NCBI RefSeq assembly: GCF_011378905.1
Contig: NZ_WTPY01000002.1
Coordinates: forward strand, 248,001-312,000
Reading direction: 5' to 3'
Length of the DNA stretch: 64,000 nucleotides
Source: Paraglaciecola sp. 20A4
Lineage (GTDB): Bacteria; Pseudomonadota; Gammaproteobacteria; Enterobacterales; Alteromonadaceae
Shown: positions 28,163-36,744 of the stretch, piece by piece
Numbering within the stretch: the stretch's first letter is position 1
Layout of the letters: each line of letters starts with the position of its first letter
Notes under the pieces: generated by a model
What the model saw: the letters and a program-made list of their open reading frames with translations, nothing else
Told to the model about the DNA's origin: nothing
The model's database searches: none
Position numbers and translations under genes: made by a program

Positions 28163-30736
28163 ATGACCCGATCCAGCATATATCGGCTTTTAGTGGTTTT
28201 AATGATCACTGCCTCGCTGAGTGCCTGTGGTTCTTCTGATTCGTCCTCTGACAGCACCGAGAGTGACATTATTGATAATAGCGACACTGATGAGAGCACG
28301 TCGCTGGCATTGGTTGTGAATGAAATTGTCGCTGCAGCAACAGATGATGGCAATGATTGGATTGAGCTCTATGCGAATACAGATATTGCCGACCTGTCTA
28401 TTTACTCGCTGGTAGATGATAGTGCCGATCACGCGCTTCAAGCCCTGCCGGAAATTGCCTTGTCCGCGGGCGAATTTTTGGTTATTCAAGCCATCGATGA
28501 AAGCGATACGCCCCCTGATGGCGGGTATTATGTGACCTTTAAATTGGGCGGCGATGACGCGGTTTATCTATATGAGAGCGATACACTGATCAGCCAATTA
28601 GATTGGCAAGACGGTGAGGCCGAAGAAGGCTACAGCTATGGTCTGTATGTTGATGGCACGGGCAGTGCGCAAACCATGTTACCCACTCAAGGTGCCGCCA
28701 ATGAAGAGTTGACTGAAGATGTCGTGGTAACGGATACCATTATTAACAACGACGCCCAACTGCGTATTAATGAAGTTGTTGCTAAAGACGCTGATGACGG
28801 ATACGACTGGATTGAGTTTTACGCCTCAGGCGACGACGCTGTTTTCTTAGGGGATTATTCCGTTAGTGACGAAGGGGGGGAGTTATTCTCATTGCCTGAT
28901 GTAACTATTGCCGCGGGGGAATTCTACCGAGTGTATGCCACTACCGATGAACTAGACGATTTTGCTACGGTTGGCTTTAAACTGGGCTCATCTGATGAAG
29001 TCAGCTTGTTTCTTGATACAGATTTAATTGACCAACTTAGCTGGGATAGCGGCGAGGCGCTAATCGGGTTTAGTTATGGTCGATATCCAGATGGCAGCGA
29101 TGCAACGGCTACCCTCGCGCCTACGCCTGTGGCAGCCAATAGTTTAGCCAGTCATGGTCCATTGGTCATCAACGAAGTCGTGGCCTCGGCCGAAGATGAC
29201 GGCAATGATTGGTTTGAGCTATATAACAACAGCGCCAGCGCTATCCTACTGAGTGATTTTCAGGTGCTAGATAGCAGTGATGATATCGACCCTGTCACCT
29301 TGCCTGAGGTTACCCTGGAAGCGGGTGGATATATGGTCATCTATGCCACCGATGAAGACCCTGGCAGTGACTATGTGCCCTTTAAGCTAGGCAAAGAGGA
29401 CGAATTGAGCTTAATCAAGAATGATGAGACAGTCGATTACCTAGAGTGGCAAGAAAGCGATGTTTCACAAGGATACAGTTATGGGCTAACAACCGACGGA
29501 AGCTGGGCAATCAACACGCTAGCTGTCACCCAAGGGACGGCCAATCAACTGCCTGATATCTACGCCAAAGATGTAGTGGAATCTATTTATTTTGAAATCG
29601 ACGAAGACCAATGGCAAGACCTTCTTGATAATGCCTTAGATGAAGAATATCACCTTACATCGGTGACTTTTAAAGGCGTAACGCTGGATGAAGTAGCGAT
29701 ACGCACTAAGGGTAATTCAAGCCTGCAATCTGTTTACCAGTCAAATAGCGAACGCTTTAGTTTTAATATAGATGTGAATGAATACGTGAGCGGCCAAAAG
29801 CTATTGGGCATGAAAAAGTTTGTGCTCAATAATATGTACAACGACCCATCTTATATGCGCGAGTATATAGCCTACGAATTGATGGACGAAATGGGCGTGG
29901 CAGCCCCTGATCATAGCTACGTTAATGTCTATGTGAATGACGAATTGAAAGGACTATATTTGCTGGTGGAGTTTGTCAATGAGCAGTTTCTTGCTAAGCA
30001 TTTCAGTAATACGAATGGCGATTTATACAAACCCGATGGCACAGGTAGCGATTTACAATACATAGATGACAACTTTTCGAGTTACAGCGGTGTGGAATTA
30101 AAGACTAACGAAGACAGTTCAGACAACGGCGCACTTATGGACTTTGTTTATGACATGGAATACAGGGATGGTTTAAGTGTAATTGACCAAGATTCTGTGT
30201 TGCGTTATTTATCTGTTAGCGTGTCGTTATCGAACCTTGATAGTTATCACGGCTCGCTTGCCCATAACTATTATATCTATGATCAAGATAACGTATTTAC
30301 CATGTTGCCATGGGATTTAAACGAGTCTTTTGGTTCCTTTAGTCAAGGGTGTAACAGTGCTGATATTCGTGAATTGTATATCGATGAGCCCACTGACGGC
30401 GCCCTTGCTGATAAACCCCTAGTGGCACTTGCATTAGCGAGCAGTGATAACCTAGATACCTACCATGATTACTTAAATCAACTTATCGATGGACCACTTT
30501 CTAGCAGTGCATTTGCTGAGCGGGTAGCCAATATTGACATACTGATTAGTGAACATGTGGCTAATGATCCGAGCGCTTTTTATTCATTTTCTGAATATGA
30601 GCAAAATCAAACCACTACCGTGGGGCGCTTTTACGGATTAACATCGTTCATTAATTACCGAGTAGAAAACATGACGCAACAGCTGAATGGCACTATCGCA
30701 TCAGCGGGCAACGGGAATGGTTTCTGTAGCCGCTAA
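28163..30736 (+). CDS. Lipoprotein with three lamin-tail-like domains and a CotH domain
   Basis: I choose the ATG at 28163, with GGAG 8 bases upstream, giving 857 residues and a proper lipoprotein signal (lipobox LSAC, Cys 22, Gly at +2). Three lamin-tail (LTD) repeats follow at about 49-180, 200-325 and 335-445; each has a VNEIVA-like strand, DDG-DWIELY, an acidic FKLG-DE turn and an EGYSYG-like close. A CotH domain occupies about 455-790 (for example VAIRTKGNSSLQ, KKFVLNNMYNDPSYMREYIAYELM and MLPWDLNESFGSF). CotH in Bacillus spores is a protein kinase; LTDs may bind surfaces or DNA (family knowledge). The highly acidic composition fits an extracellular, calcium-binding surface protein. Confidence 0.88.
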   Translation: MTRSSIYRLLVVLMITASLSACGSSDSSSDSTESDIIDNSDTDESTSLALVVNEIVAAATDDGNDWIELYANTDIADLSIYSLVDDSADHALQALPEIALSAGEFLVIQAIDESDTPPDGGYYVTFKLGGDDAVYLYESDTLISQLDWQDGEAEEGYSYGLYVDGTGSAQTMLPTQGAANEELTEDVVVTDTIINNDAQLRINEVVAKDADDGYDWIEFYASGDDAVFLGDYSVSDEGGELFSLPDVTIAAGEFYRVYATTDELDDFATVGFKLGSSDEVSLFLDTDLIDQLSWDSGEALIGFSYGRYPDGSDATATLAPTPVAANSLASHGPLVINEVVASAEDDGNDWFELYNNSASAILLSDFQVLDSSDDIDPVTLPEVTLEAGGYMVIYATDEDPGSDYVPFKLGKEDELSLIKNDETVDYLEWQESDVSQGYSYGLTTDGSWAINTLAVTQGTANQLPDIYAKDVVESIYFEIDEDQWQDLLDNALDEEYHLTSVTFKGVTLDEVAIRTKGNSSLQSVYQSNSERFSFNIDVNEYVSGQKLLGMKKFVLNNMYNDPSYMREYIAYELMDEMGVAAPDHSYVNVYVNDELKGLYLLVEFVNEQFLAKHFSNTNGDLYKPDGTGSDLQYIDDNFSSYSGVELKTNEDSSDNGALMDFVYDMEYRDGLSVIDQDSVLRYLSVSVSLSNLDSYHGSLAHNYYIYDQDNVFTMLPWDLNESFGSFSQGCNSADIRELYIDEPTDGALADKPLVALALASSDNLDTYHDYLNQLIDGPLSSSAFAERVANIDILISEHVANDPSAFYSFSEYEQNQTTTVGRFYGLTSFINYRVENMTQQLNGTIASAGNGNGFCSR

Positions 30737-30758
30737 TTAGGTTTGCTCCCGGTGTTTT

Positions 30759-30796
30759 AAAGGGCTGAACAGTTTTACATGTTCAGCCCTTTTTTT
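30759..30796 (+). terminator. Intrinsic terminator of the CotH-type gene
   Basis: AAAGGGCTGAAC (30759-30770) pairs perfectly with GTTCAGCCCTTT (30781-30792) around a 10-base loop and runs into a T-tract (30790-30796). It lies 22 bases after the stop codon. The convergent dienelactone hydrolase gene ends 2 bases later. Confidence 0.93.
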
Positions 30797-30798
30797 AT

Positions 30799-31695
30799 TT
30801 AGCCGTTAAGCAAATTTGTTTTAAAAAAAGCGATTGTGCGCGACCATGCTAACTCCGCTGCCTTTGGGTCATAGCGGCTGGTGGAGTCGTTATGAAAACC
30901 GTGTTGGGTGCCAGGGTAAATATGCGCTTGATAGTCCACCTTATTCGCTTTTAATGTGCTTTCGTATGCTGGCCAACTTGCATTCACTCGGCTGTCGTTC
31001 TCAGCGAAATTAAGCAAGAGTGGCCCTTTAACTTGACTCACTAAGTTTTCCGCGGCGGGGGTGCCATAAAACGGCACCGCTGCATTAATTACGTCGGGTA
31101 TTTTAGCGGCTAAAAAGTTACTGATATACCCCCCAAAACAAAAACCTACCACGCCTAATCGATCAGTTGTTTTTTCGTGCTGCTTAATAAAGTTGGCAGC
31201 AGCGATAAAGTCATTTTCAATTTTTTCACGATCCATACTGCGCTGCATTTCTTTGCCCTTATCATCATTTCCTGGGTAACCGCCCAGTGAAAATAATGCA
31301 TCTGGCGCAAAGGCAATAAAGCCTTCTTTGGCTAATCTGCGGGCCACGTCTTTTACATACGGGTTTAAACCACGGTTTTCATGTACAACTAACACAGCTG
31401 GGGCGGATTTTGACAATTTGCTAGGTAAGACTAAGTAACCTTGGCCTTCGCCGTAACCATCCGGCGACGGGAATTTTTGGTAGCTGGCGGTTATGGCTTC
31501 ATCATTAAAGGAGACCTGTTCAGCCAACGCATAATTAGGCGTGAGTGCGCCGCTTAGGGTGCCAATGCTTAACCCGGCCACTGACAATGATGTTAAACGT
31601 GACATAAAGGTACGCCTGTCCATATCTCCGTGGGCATATTCATCATACCAATCAAAAGCTTGCTGGGGGATATGTTTGGGATCGATATGTGACAT
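30799..31695 (-). CDS. Tat-exported dienelactone hydrolase family protein
   Basis: A 298-residue alpha/beta hydrolase. The N-terminus carries a twin-arginine signal, MDRRTFMSRL followed by a hydrophobic stretch and ALA (about residues 25-58), so export of the folded enzyme is likely. The catalytic triad of the family is visible: nucleophilic Cys in VGFCFGGY (about 183), Asp in NFAENDSRVN (about 230) and His in GTQHGFHND (about 262). ENRGLNPYVKDVARRLA is the usual early motif. The substrate is unknown; members hydrolyse lactones and esters. AGGAGA sits 7 bases before the ATG. Confidence 0.9.
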   Translation of the reverse strand: MSHIDPKHIPQQAFDWYDEYAHGDMDRRTFMSRLTSLSVAGLSIGTLSGALTPNYALAEQVSFNDEAITASYQKFPSPDGYGEGQGYLVLPSKLSKSAPAVLVVHENRGLNPYVKDVARRLAKEGFIAFAPDALFSLGGYPGNDDKGKEMQRSMDREKIENDFIAAANFIKQHEKTTDRLGVVGFCFGGYISNFLAAKIPDVINAAVPFYGTPAAENLVSQVKGPLLLNFAENDSRVNASWPAYESTLKANKVDYQAHIYPGTQHGFHNDSTSRYDPKAAELAWSRTIAFFKTNLLNG

Positions 31696-32022
31696 TGGGT
31701 TTCTCCTAGGGGTTGATTATGTACGCTGATTGTAAAGTGGCAAGATTAAACATTGACCATATTGATTAATATTGAATTAATTGACTATCTGCCGATACGC
31801 ATAAGAATTCAATAGGCACATAAACACAAAGCCGGGATAACTGTTTTAAAATGTAACAAGTAAGGGTGAGAAAACGAGAAGGGTAGAAGTTAAAGGCTAG
31901 GCTGGCTTGTCTCTTAAAGAATAGGGTTTATTCCATCGATACCTGATGTGAATCGATTGCTGCAAAAAGACCAATGTGTGTTTATTCATGCTTGGCAAAA
32001 ATGCAGGACAGCGCGTCCATCA
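31696..32022. other. Intergenic region without recognised gene
   Basis: Between the dienelactone hydrolase start and the tetR hairpin I see no ORF with a ribosome binding site. The part nearest 31740-31800 is AT-rich with several TTGA/ATTAAT steps and may contain the hydrolase promoter. Nothing else stands out. Confidence 0.5.
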
Positions 32023-32047
32023 AGTCAAAATGATAGCCATTTTGACT
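32023..32047 (-). terminator. Hairpin at the 3' end of the tetR gene
   Basis: AGTCAAAATG (32023-32032) and CATTTTGACT (32038-32047) form a 10-bp perfect stem with a 5-base loop, 4 bases beyond the tetR stop codon on the minus strand. There is no T-tract after it, so termination strength is uncertain. Confidence 0.6.
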
Positions 32048-32051
32048 GTTA

Positions 32052-32648
32052 CTAAGATAAGCCTATACCACGAAGGCTATGCTCGATAACTGTTTTCAAT
32101 TCACTTAACGGTACTCCTGCTCGGGCCATAGAGGCTGTTCCTCTGAGCGTGGTAGCGAGACATAACGCGATGCTCGCTGCGCGGGTATTTAGTCCAAGTT
32201 TAATCGCTTCTGGGTCATGGCTGAAGACCTCAACTAACGCATCTTGAATTTTTTGACTCGCCTGATTCAGTAAGTTGCTAGGAAGCTCCGGCATATCGCC
32301 ACTGGCTATCTCCCCTTGGCATAAAAATATGAAACATCCTTTGGGGTTTTCTGATGTGCACTGCTCGCTTACCACTGATGTCATGTAATGTTTAATACGC
32401 TGTACTAACGAGACGCCATCTTGATGCAAATGCGCAAAATGCGGTTGGGCATTTTTCTCGATATATCTTTGGGTAGCCTTAATAAATAACGCCTCTTTGT
32501 TGCCAAAGGTGCGGTACATACTGGGTTTGTTGATCCCCATGCTTTGGGTTAGCTCCGCTAGCGAAGCACCCGCGTAGCCCTTTTTCCAGAACACGCCCAT
32601 AGCAGACTCAAGTGCTTTTTCATCATCAAAAGTACGTTTACCACTCAT
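32052..32648 (-). CDS. TetR-family transcriptional repressor
   Basis: From the ATG at 32648 (GAGG 9 bases upstream) the product has 198 residues; an in-frame ATG at 32672 would add eight hydrophobic residues that do not fit the family. The N-terminal helix-turn-helix spans about 8-52 (YAGASLAELTQSMGINKPSMYRTFGNKEALF). The ligand domain has the TetR_C-type FMLCQGE-like stretch (GCFIFLCQGEIASG). It diverges from an SDR gene over two copies of a perfect palindrome, so autorepression and repression of the SDR are expected. Confidence 0.92.
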   Translation of the reverse strand: MSGKRTFDDEKALESAMGVFWKKGYAGASLAELTQSMGINKPSMYRTFGNKEALFIKATQRYIEKNAQPHFAHLHQDGVSLVQRIKHYMTSVVSEQCTSENPKGCFIFLCQGEIASGDMPELPSNLLNQASQKIQDALVEVFSHDPEAIKLGLNTRAASIALCLATTLRGTASMARAGVPLSELKTVIEHSLRGIGLS

Positions 32649-32685
32649 CGCTATGAACCTCGTAAAAATCAATTTAGAAATGTAT

Positions 32686-32736
32686 TTGACGTATGTTACC
32701 GATCGGTATAAGATTAATCAACGTTACCGATCGGTA
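32686..32736 (+). promoter_or_regulatory. SDR promoter with twin TetR operators
   Basis: Two identical 12-bp perfect palindromes, TACCGATCGGTA, lie at 32697-32708 and 32725-32736, 28 bases start to start. A candidate promoter for the SDR gene is TTGACG (32686-32691), 17-base spacer, TAAGAT (32709-32714). The first operator fills the -35/-10 spacer and the second lies just after the predicted start point, the expected layout for tight repression. The operators are also upstream of the divergent tetR gene. Confidence 0.85.
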
Positions 32737-32774
32737 CAACTTAAAATACTTTAAACCTTAACAGGAGCAAAATA

Positions 32775-33509
32775 ATGAGCGACGCAATAAAAGACAAAGT
32801 TGCACTAGTCACAGGCGCCAATCGTGGTATTGGTAAAGCAATAGTAGATTCACTAATCGAAAATGGCGCGACTAAGGTTTATCTAGCAGTACGCAACCCT
32901 GAATCAACCAAAGAAATCGAAGCGCAATACGGTGACAAGGTTGTTACATTAGCTGCTGATGTTGCGGATACAGCATCTATTCAACGTTTAGCTAAGCAAG
33001 CCATCGACGTGGATATTTTAGTTAATAACGCTGGTATTATGCATGTGACTTCACCCCTGGCTGAAAACGCAGAAGAATCTTTGATGGAACAAATCAATGT
33101 GAATGTATTTGGTTTGATGCGCGTAGCCAACGCTTTTGCTGAAACATTAGAGCGTAATAAAGGCGTATTGGTGCAATTGAACTCTATCGCATCGATTAAA
33201 GCCTTCGGCGATATTGCTACGTACTGCGCATCTAAAGCGGCATCATATTCGATTACCCAAGGCTTGAAAGACAAATGGGCTGACAAGGGCATTCGTGTAT
33301 TGAGCGTACACCCAGGACCAATTGGCACCGAGATGGGTGATTCAGCCGGTTTTGAAGGTGCACCAGGTGCAACCGTGGTTTCAGAAGCGATTATTACTGC
33401 GCTAAATAATGGCGATTTCCACTCGTTTCCTGATCCAGTGGCGAAGCAGCTCGAAGCGGCTTATCAAAGCTACTCAGATGCGATCATCACCAGTGACTTA
33501 TCTTTATAA
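32775..33509 (+). CDS. Short-chain dehydrogenase/reductase
   Basis: A 244-residue classical SDR. The cofactor loop is TGANRGIGKA (about residues 14-23), the structural motif is NNAGI (about 83-87), the catalytic Ser lies in LNSIASIKAFG and the YxxxK motif is YCASKAA (Tyr near 153). PGPIGTEM follows, as usual. An acid or arginine after the first strand that would decide NAD versus NADP is not decisive, although AVRNPES suggests NADP. An AACAGGAGC element 9 bases before the ATG is a strong ribosome binding site. It is the probable target of the divergent TetR, so it may act on a toxic carbonyl that is also the inducer. Confidence 0.92.
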   Translation: MSDAIKDKVALVTGANRGIGKAIVDSLIENGATKVYLAVRNPESTKEIEAQYGDKVVTLAADVADTASIQRLAKQAIDVDILVNNAGIMHVTSPLAENAEESLMEQINVNVFGLMRVANAFAETLERNKGVLVQLNSIASIKAFGDIATYCASKAASYSITQGLKDKWADKGIRVLSVHPGPIGTEMGDSAGFEGAPGATVVSEAIITALNNGDFHSFPDPVAKQLEAAYQSYSDAIITSDLSL

Positions 33510-33708
33510 GGCTATAGCGTAAATTCGCATTAGCCAACACAGCAGCGCGGTTCTGGGGTTTATACTCAGCTCCGTGTTGTAATTAATGTATTCTAGACCC
33601 CTGCTTTTTGTTCTTTATCCCTTTTGTTCTTTGCTGCTAAAGCCAATTTTCTTTCTATTGAATAAATGGTTTACTCATTGTCATTGCAGTAATAAAGAAG
33701 CGACCTGT

Positions 33709-34503
33709 ATGAATATTGTTATTTTAGCCAACCGAGATCTCGCCAGTAATTACGCGTTAAATCTACTGCTTCCGCAACTGTCAAAGCACAGCGTCAGCTT
33801 ATTTTTATCTGCAAAAGTCGGTGGTAATAGCAGTAAACCCCCTGAACTTGTTTCCCTTAAGTTTTTTGAACAAACTTTATTCAATGAATTACTGTCGCCT
33901 CTGTTTGAGCAGCTACCTAGCCATAAAGGGTTTATGAGTTTTGCGCAAATGAACCGTATATTGGTGCAACCTGTTGAAGCGCTAAATGTCATCAATAGCC
34001 CACACGGTTTAGCAAAAATCAGTGCCTTACAGCCAGAATTAATATTGTCTATTCGTTATGGCAGTATTTTAAAGCAAGAGATACTGAGCTTGCCTCGTCT
34101 TGGTGTATTGAATTTACACTCGGGTTTATTGCCTGATTATCGTGGTGTTATGGCGACATTTTGGGCGATGTTACATGGGCAAAATAAAATCGGCACTACG
34201 TTACATTTCATTGATGATGCAAGTATCGATACCGGCCAAATCGTCGCCCAATCACATCTTGAAGTAGAACCTGACAAGTCTTATTTATGGCATGTTTTAC
34301 AATTGTATGTTGAGGGCATCGCTCTGTTGAGCGAAGCGGTATCAACTTTAGCCTTAGGTAAAAGCTTATCGCTGACAAAACAAATTGGCGGTCAATATTT
34401 TTCATTTCCTGATAGCCAGGACCTGACAAAGTTTAAAGACCAAGGATTGAGTTTAGTGAATGAAGATGAACTGACGACATTTATTCATCAGCATTACTGC
34501 TAG
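33709..34503 (+). CDS. Stand-alone formyltransferase-domain protein
   Basis: I place the start at the ATG at 33709, giving 264 residues; the longer frame from 33586 would add a hydrophobic, Cys-rich stretch not expected for the family. The single formyl_transferase domain has NLHSGLLPDYRGV (Asn and His of the Asn-His-Asp triad) and TLHFIDDASIDTGQIV (Asp). These are the residues used with 10-formyltetrahydrofolate in Fmt and PurN. It lacks the Fmt C-terminal OB domain and is not next to def or purM, so it is neither canonical enzyme. The substrate could be an amino sugar or an amino acid derivative; I cannot decide. Confidence 0.82.
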   Translation: MNIVILANRDLASNYALNLLLPQLSKHSVSLFLSAKVGGNSSKPPELVSLKFFEQTLFNELLSPLFEQLPSHKGFMSFAQMNRILVQPVEALNVINSPHGLAKISALQPELILSIRYGSILKQEILSLPRLGVLNLHSGLLPDYRGVMATFWAMLHGQNKIGTTLHFIDDASIDTGQIVAQSHLEVEPDKSYLWHVLQLYVEGIALLSEAVSTLALGKSLSLTKQIGGQYFSFPDSQDLTKFKDQGLSLVNEDELTTFIHQHYC

Positions 34504-34649
34504 GCTAATCAATAAGATTATTTGTGGACTACTGCTAGGGTATTGCTATGTCCATTTGCCTTCGCGCAATGAATTGACACAGCACATATTTTGAGATCAT
34601 TTTATGGTTATAGTGGCAGTTGCTTTTGTTACGAAAAAGAAGGGAAAAT

Positions 34650-35519
34650 ATGAAAATTAATCCAGCAGATTTTAAAGCCGCCCACGGTGAGTCGTGTAAT
34701 TTAACGCAGCGACCCACAGCTATAGCCCCATTGTACACCTCAAAAGCCCATTACAAACAAAAGCTAAAAAAACAAATCGGCAAGATGAGTGATCAACAGC
34801 GTTTGCTTTATGCATCTAACGAGCATTCAGTGCTGATAATTTTTCAGGCAATGGATGCAGCGGGAAAAGATAGCTCTATTCGTCATGTTATGTCGGGTGT
34901 TAATCCTCAGGGTTGTCAAGTACACAGCTTTAAGCACCCCAGTCAAAACGAGTTAGAACATGACTTTTTATGGCGCTCGAATGTGGCATTACCAGAACGG
35001 GGTCGTATCGGTATTTTCAACCGCTCTTATTATGAAGAAGTGCTGATTGCCCGTGTGCATCCTGAGATACTGCACAGTCAAAATATTCCTGATGAAGCGC
35101 TGCACTTAAAGGACATTTGGAATGAGCGGTTTCGTTCTATCAACGATCTAGAGCAGCATTTACACCGCAACGGTACTCGCGTGATTAAGTTTTTTTTACA
35201 TTTGTCAAAAGAAGAGCAGCGTAAACGGTTTTTGGCGCGCATTGATAACCCAGATAAAAATTGGAAATTCAGCGATGCAGATATTAAAGAGCGTCAATTT
35301 TGGCCGCAATATACACATGCCTATGAAGATTGTATTAGTCAAACCACGAGTAAAGAGGCACCTTGGTATGTTATTCCCGCAGATGATAAGCGCAATGCCC
35401 GTTTAATTATTGCTAAAACAATAGTTGAGACGTTTGCGTCATTAAATATGCACTATCCGGAAGTGGATGAGGTGCGTAAACAAGAATTACAACGTTTACG
35501 CACGCAGTTGGCAGAATGA
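34650..35519 (+). CDS. Polyphosphate kinase 2 family protein (PPK2)
   Basis: From the ATG at 34650 (AAGGGA 5 bases upstream) the product has 289 residues, a single PPK2 domain. The Walker A variant is [14 protein letters not shown] (about 68-81), the lid region is [30 protein letters not shown] (about 109-138), and [15 protein letters not shown] and [12 protein letters not shown] follow. PPK2 transfers phosphate between polyphosphate and nucleoside mono- or diphosphates in the cytosol. The short single-domain form suits ADP/GDP or AMP as acceptor; class assignment needs phylogeny. It stands alone, without ppk1 or ppx. Confidence 0.92.
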   Translation: MKINPADFKAAHGESCNLTQRPTAIAPLYTSKAHYKQKLKKQIGKMSDQQRLLYASNEHSVLIIFQAMDAAGKDSSIRHVMSGVNPQGCQVHSFKHPSQNELEHDFLWRSNVALPERGRIGIFNRSYYEEVLIARVHPEILHSQNIPDEALHLKDIWNERFRSINDLEQHLHRNGTRVIKFFLHLSKEEQRKRFLARIDNPDKNWKFSDADIKERQFWPQYTHAYEDCISQTTSKEAPWYVIPADDKRNARLIIAKTIVETFASLNMHYPEVDEVRKQELQRLRTQLAE

Positions 35520-35543
35520 GTTGTTTAACTTAGCCTGATATTG

Positions 35544-36566
35544 TTAACCCGGTTGATAAGTCATTGGTTTGCCGGTCTCGGGATTGATTCGATCGAGTGA
35601 TGGGCCGCTGTAACTATCGTTCAACAAGTCGACAACGGCATCACCATACTGCTTAAACCAAAAATCTCCCATGCCCTTAAGGCGTTTAATATTGGTTTGG
35701 CTGATATCGTCTAGCGCATCATCCGGTGCCTTATCGAACCCTGGCTGGGCGCGCATTTCTGCATTTACTCTTATATAGCTACCCGGTGGTGAGATAGTGA
35801 TAGCTTGATAACCAACCACTTTTTCGTCTGCTAATACATCAATAATACAACCTTTTAGCATCCATTGCAGGGCTCCCCAGTTACGCGAGTCCGGGCCGTT
35901 AATTTTGCGCGTACGCGTTCCTGTGCCGACCGATAACACGCGCCTTTTGTTGTCAGGCCATAAACGACACGCCTCCGCAATCGCGCACATGGTCGGGTTA
36001 TTAGCTATTACGCCACCATCGACCATCCATGCTTGTTCGTTGTCCGGCGGAAGTCGCATATCTCGGGTCGGGAAGTGCGTGGGTGCTGCACTTGACGCAT
36101 CCGCAACCTGATACGAGAGTAAATTCTGAAATTCGCTACGGGTTGACTTAATAACATAAGGGCGACGCTGTTCAATGCCATAAGCAATCGCCAATACATG
36201 TTTGCCCTCTGGTACATCCTTAATTTTAGCCTGACCTAAATACTTCTTGAGCATGGCAGTTTTGCCTTTGGCCTCATATTTAGGTGCATTTAGGCCATCT
36301 ATTTCTAGAAAACCGCGGTTCTCAATAAATATTTTTTTAGCGTTAGGGTAACTATACAGCTTATTAATATCTTCAATGTCCATGTCGGTCGTGGCCAAGG
36401 CTAAAGCAATTAGGCTGCCGGTGCTGGTGCCAGCATAAAAATCGACGCAATCTCTTAATGATTTTTGATGAGTGCTTTGCAGGGCTTTTTCGACATGCGT
36501 TAAAAATTGGGTAGTGGCTGCACCGCGGATACCGCCGCCATCTAATGAAAGTATGAGCTTAGACAT
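35544..36566 (-). CDS. Patatin-like phospholipase
   Basis: A 340-residue cytosolic patatin. The oxyanion-hole motif is DGGGIRG (residues 9-15), the nucleophile elbow is GTSTG (46-50, Ser 48) and the catalytic Asp is in VDGGVIANNP (about 183). No signal peptide, membrane segment or barrel is present, which separates it from exported RssA or PlpD types. It resembles the lipid-acyl-hydrolase class that includes CBASS effectors, but no cyclase or other defence gene is near. A role in lipid turnover is the cautious reading. Confidence 0.92.
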   Translation of the reverse strand: MSKLILSLDGGGIRGAATTQFLTHVEKALQSTHQKSLRDCVDFYAGTSTGSLIALALATTDMDIEDINKLYSYPNAKKIFIENRGFLEIDGLNAPKYEAKGKTAMLKKYLGQAKIKDVPEGKHVLAIAYGIEQRRPYVIKSTRSEFQNLLSYQVADASSAAPTHFPTRDMRLPPDNEQAWMVDGGVIANNPTMCAIAEACRLWPDNKRRVLSVGTGTRTRKINGPDSRNWGALQWMLKGCIIDVLADEKVVGYQAITISPPGSYIRVNAEMRAQPGFDKAPDDALDDISQTNIKRLKGMGDFWFKQYGDAVVDLLNDSYSGPSLDRINPETGKPMTYQPG

Positions 36567-36744
36567 ACGCTTCTCCTGTGATTTCTGATTAGTCCGTTGT
36601 AACCCAAGGGAAATACAGCACGATGACAGCTAGGCAATGGCTATCCCTATGGGTTATTTAAGCATAAACGATGAAAAAAAAGATACGTATTTAAAATGGC
36701 ACACAAAGGGCAGACCTACCGCTTTGTATGCTCAGGAAAAGGTT

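Noticed and set aside
28199-28489. Minus-strand frame inside the CotH-type gene
   Set aside because: Shadow of the acidic repeats of the real gene; composition is a mirror of Asp/Glu codons.
33586-33708. N-terminal membrane anchor on the formyltransferase
   Set aside because: The extra 41 residues arise from an open frame upstream of a better start and do not resemble the family.
35544-36566. CBASS defence operon
   Set aside because: A patatin is present but no nucleotide cyclase, ubiquitin-like or other accessory gene lies nearby.
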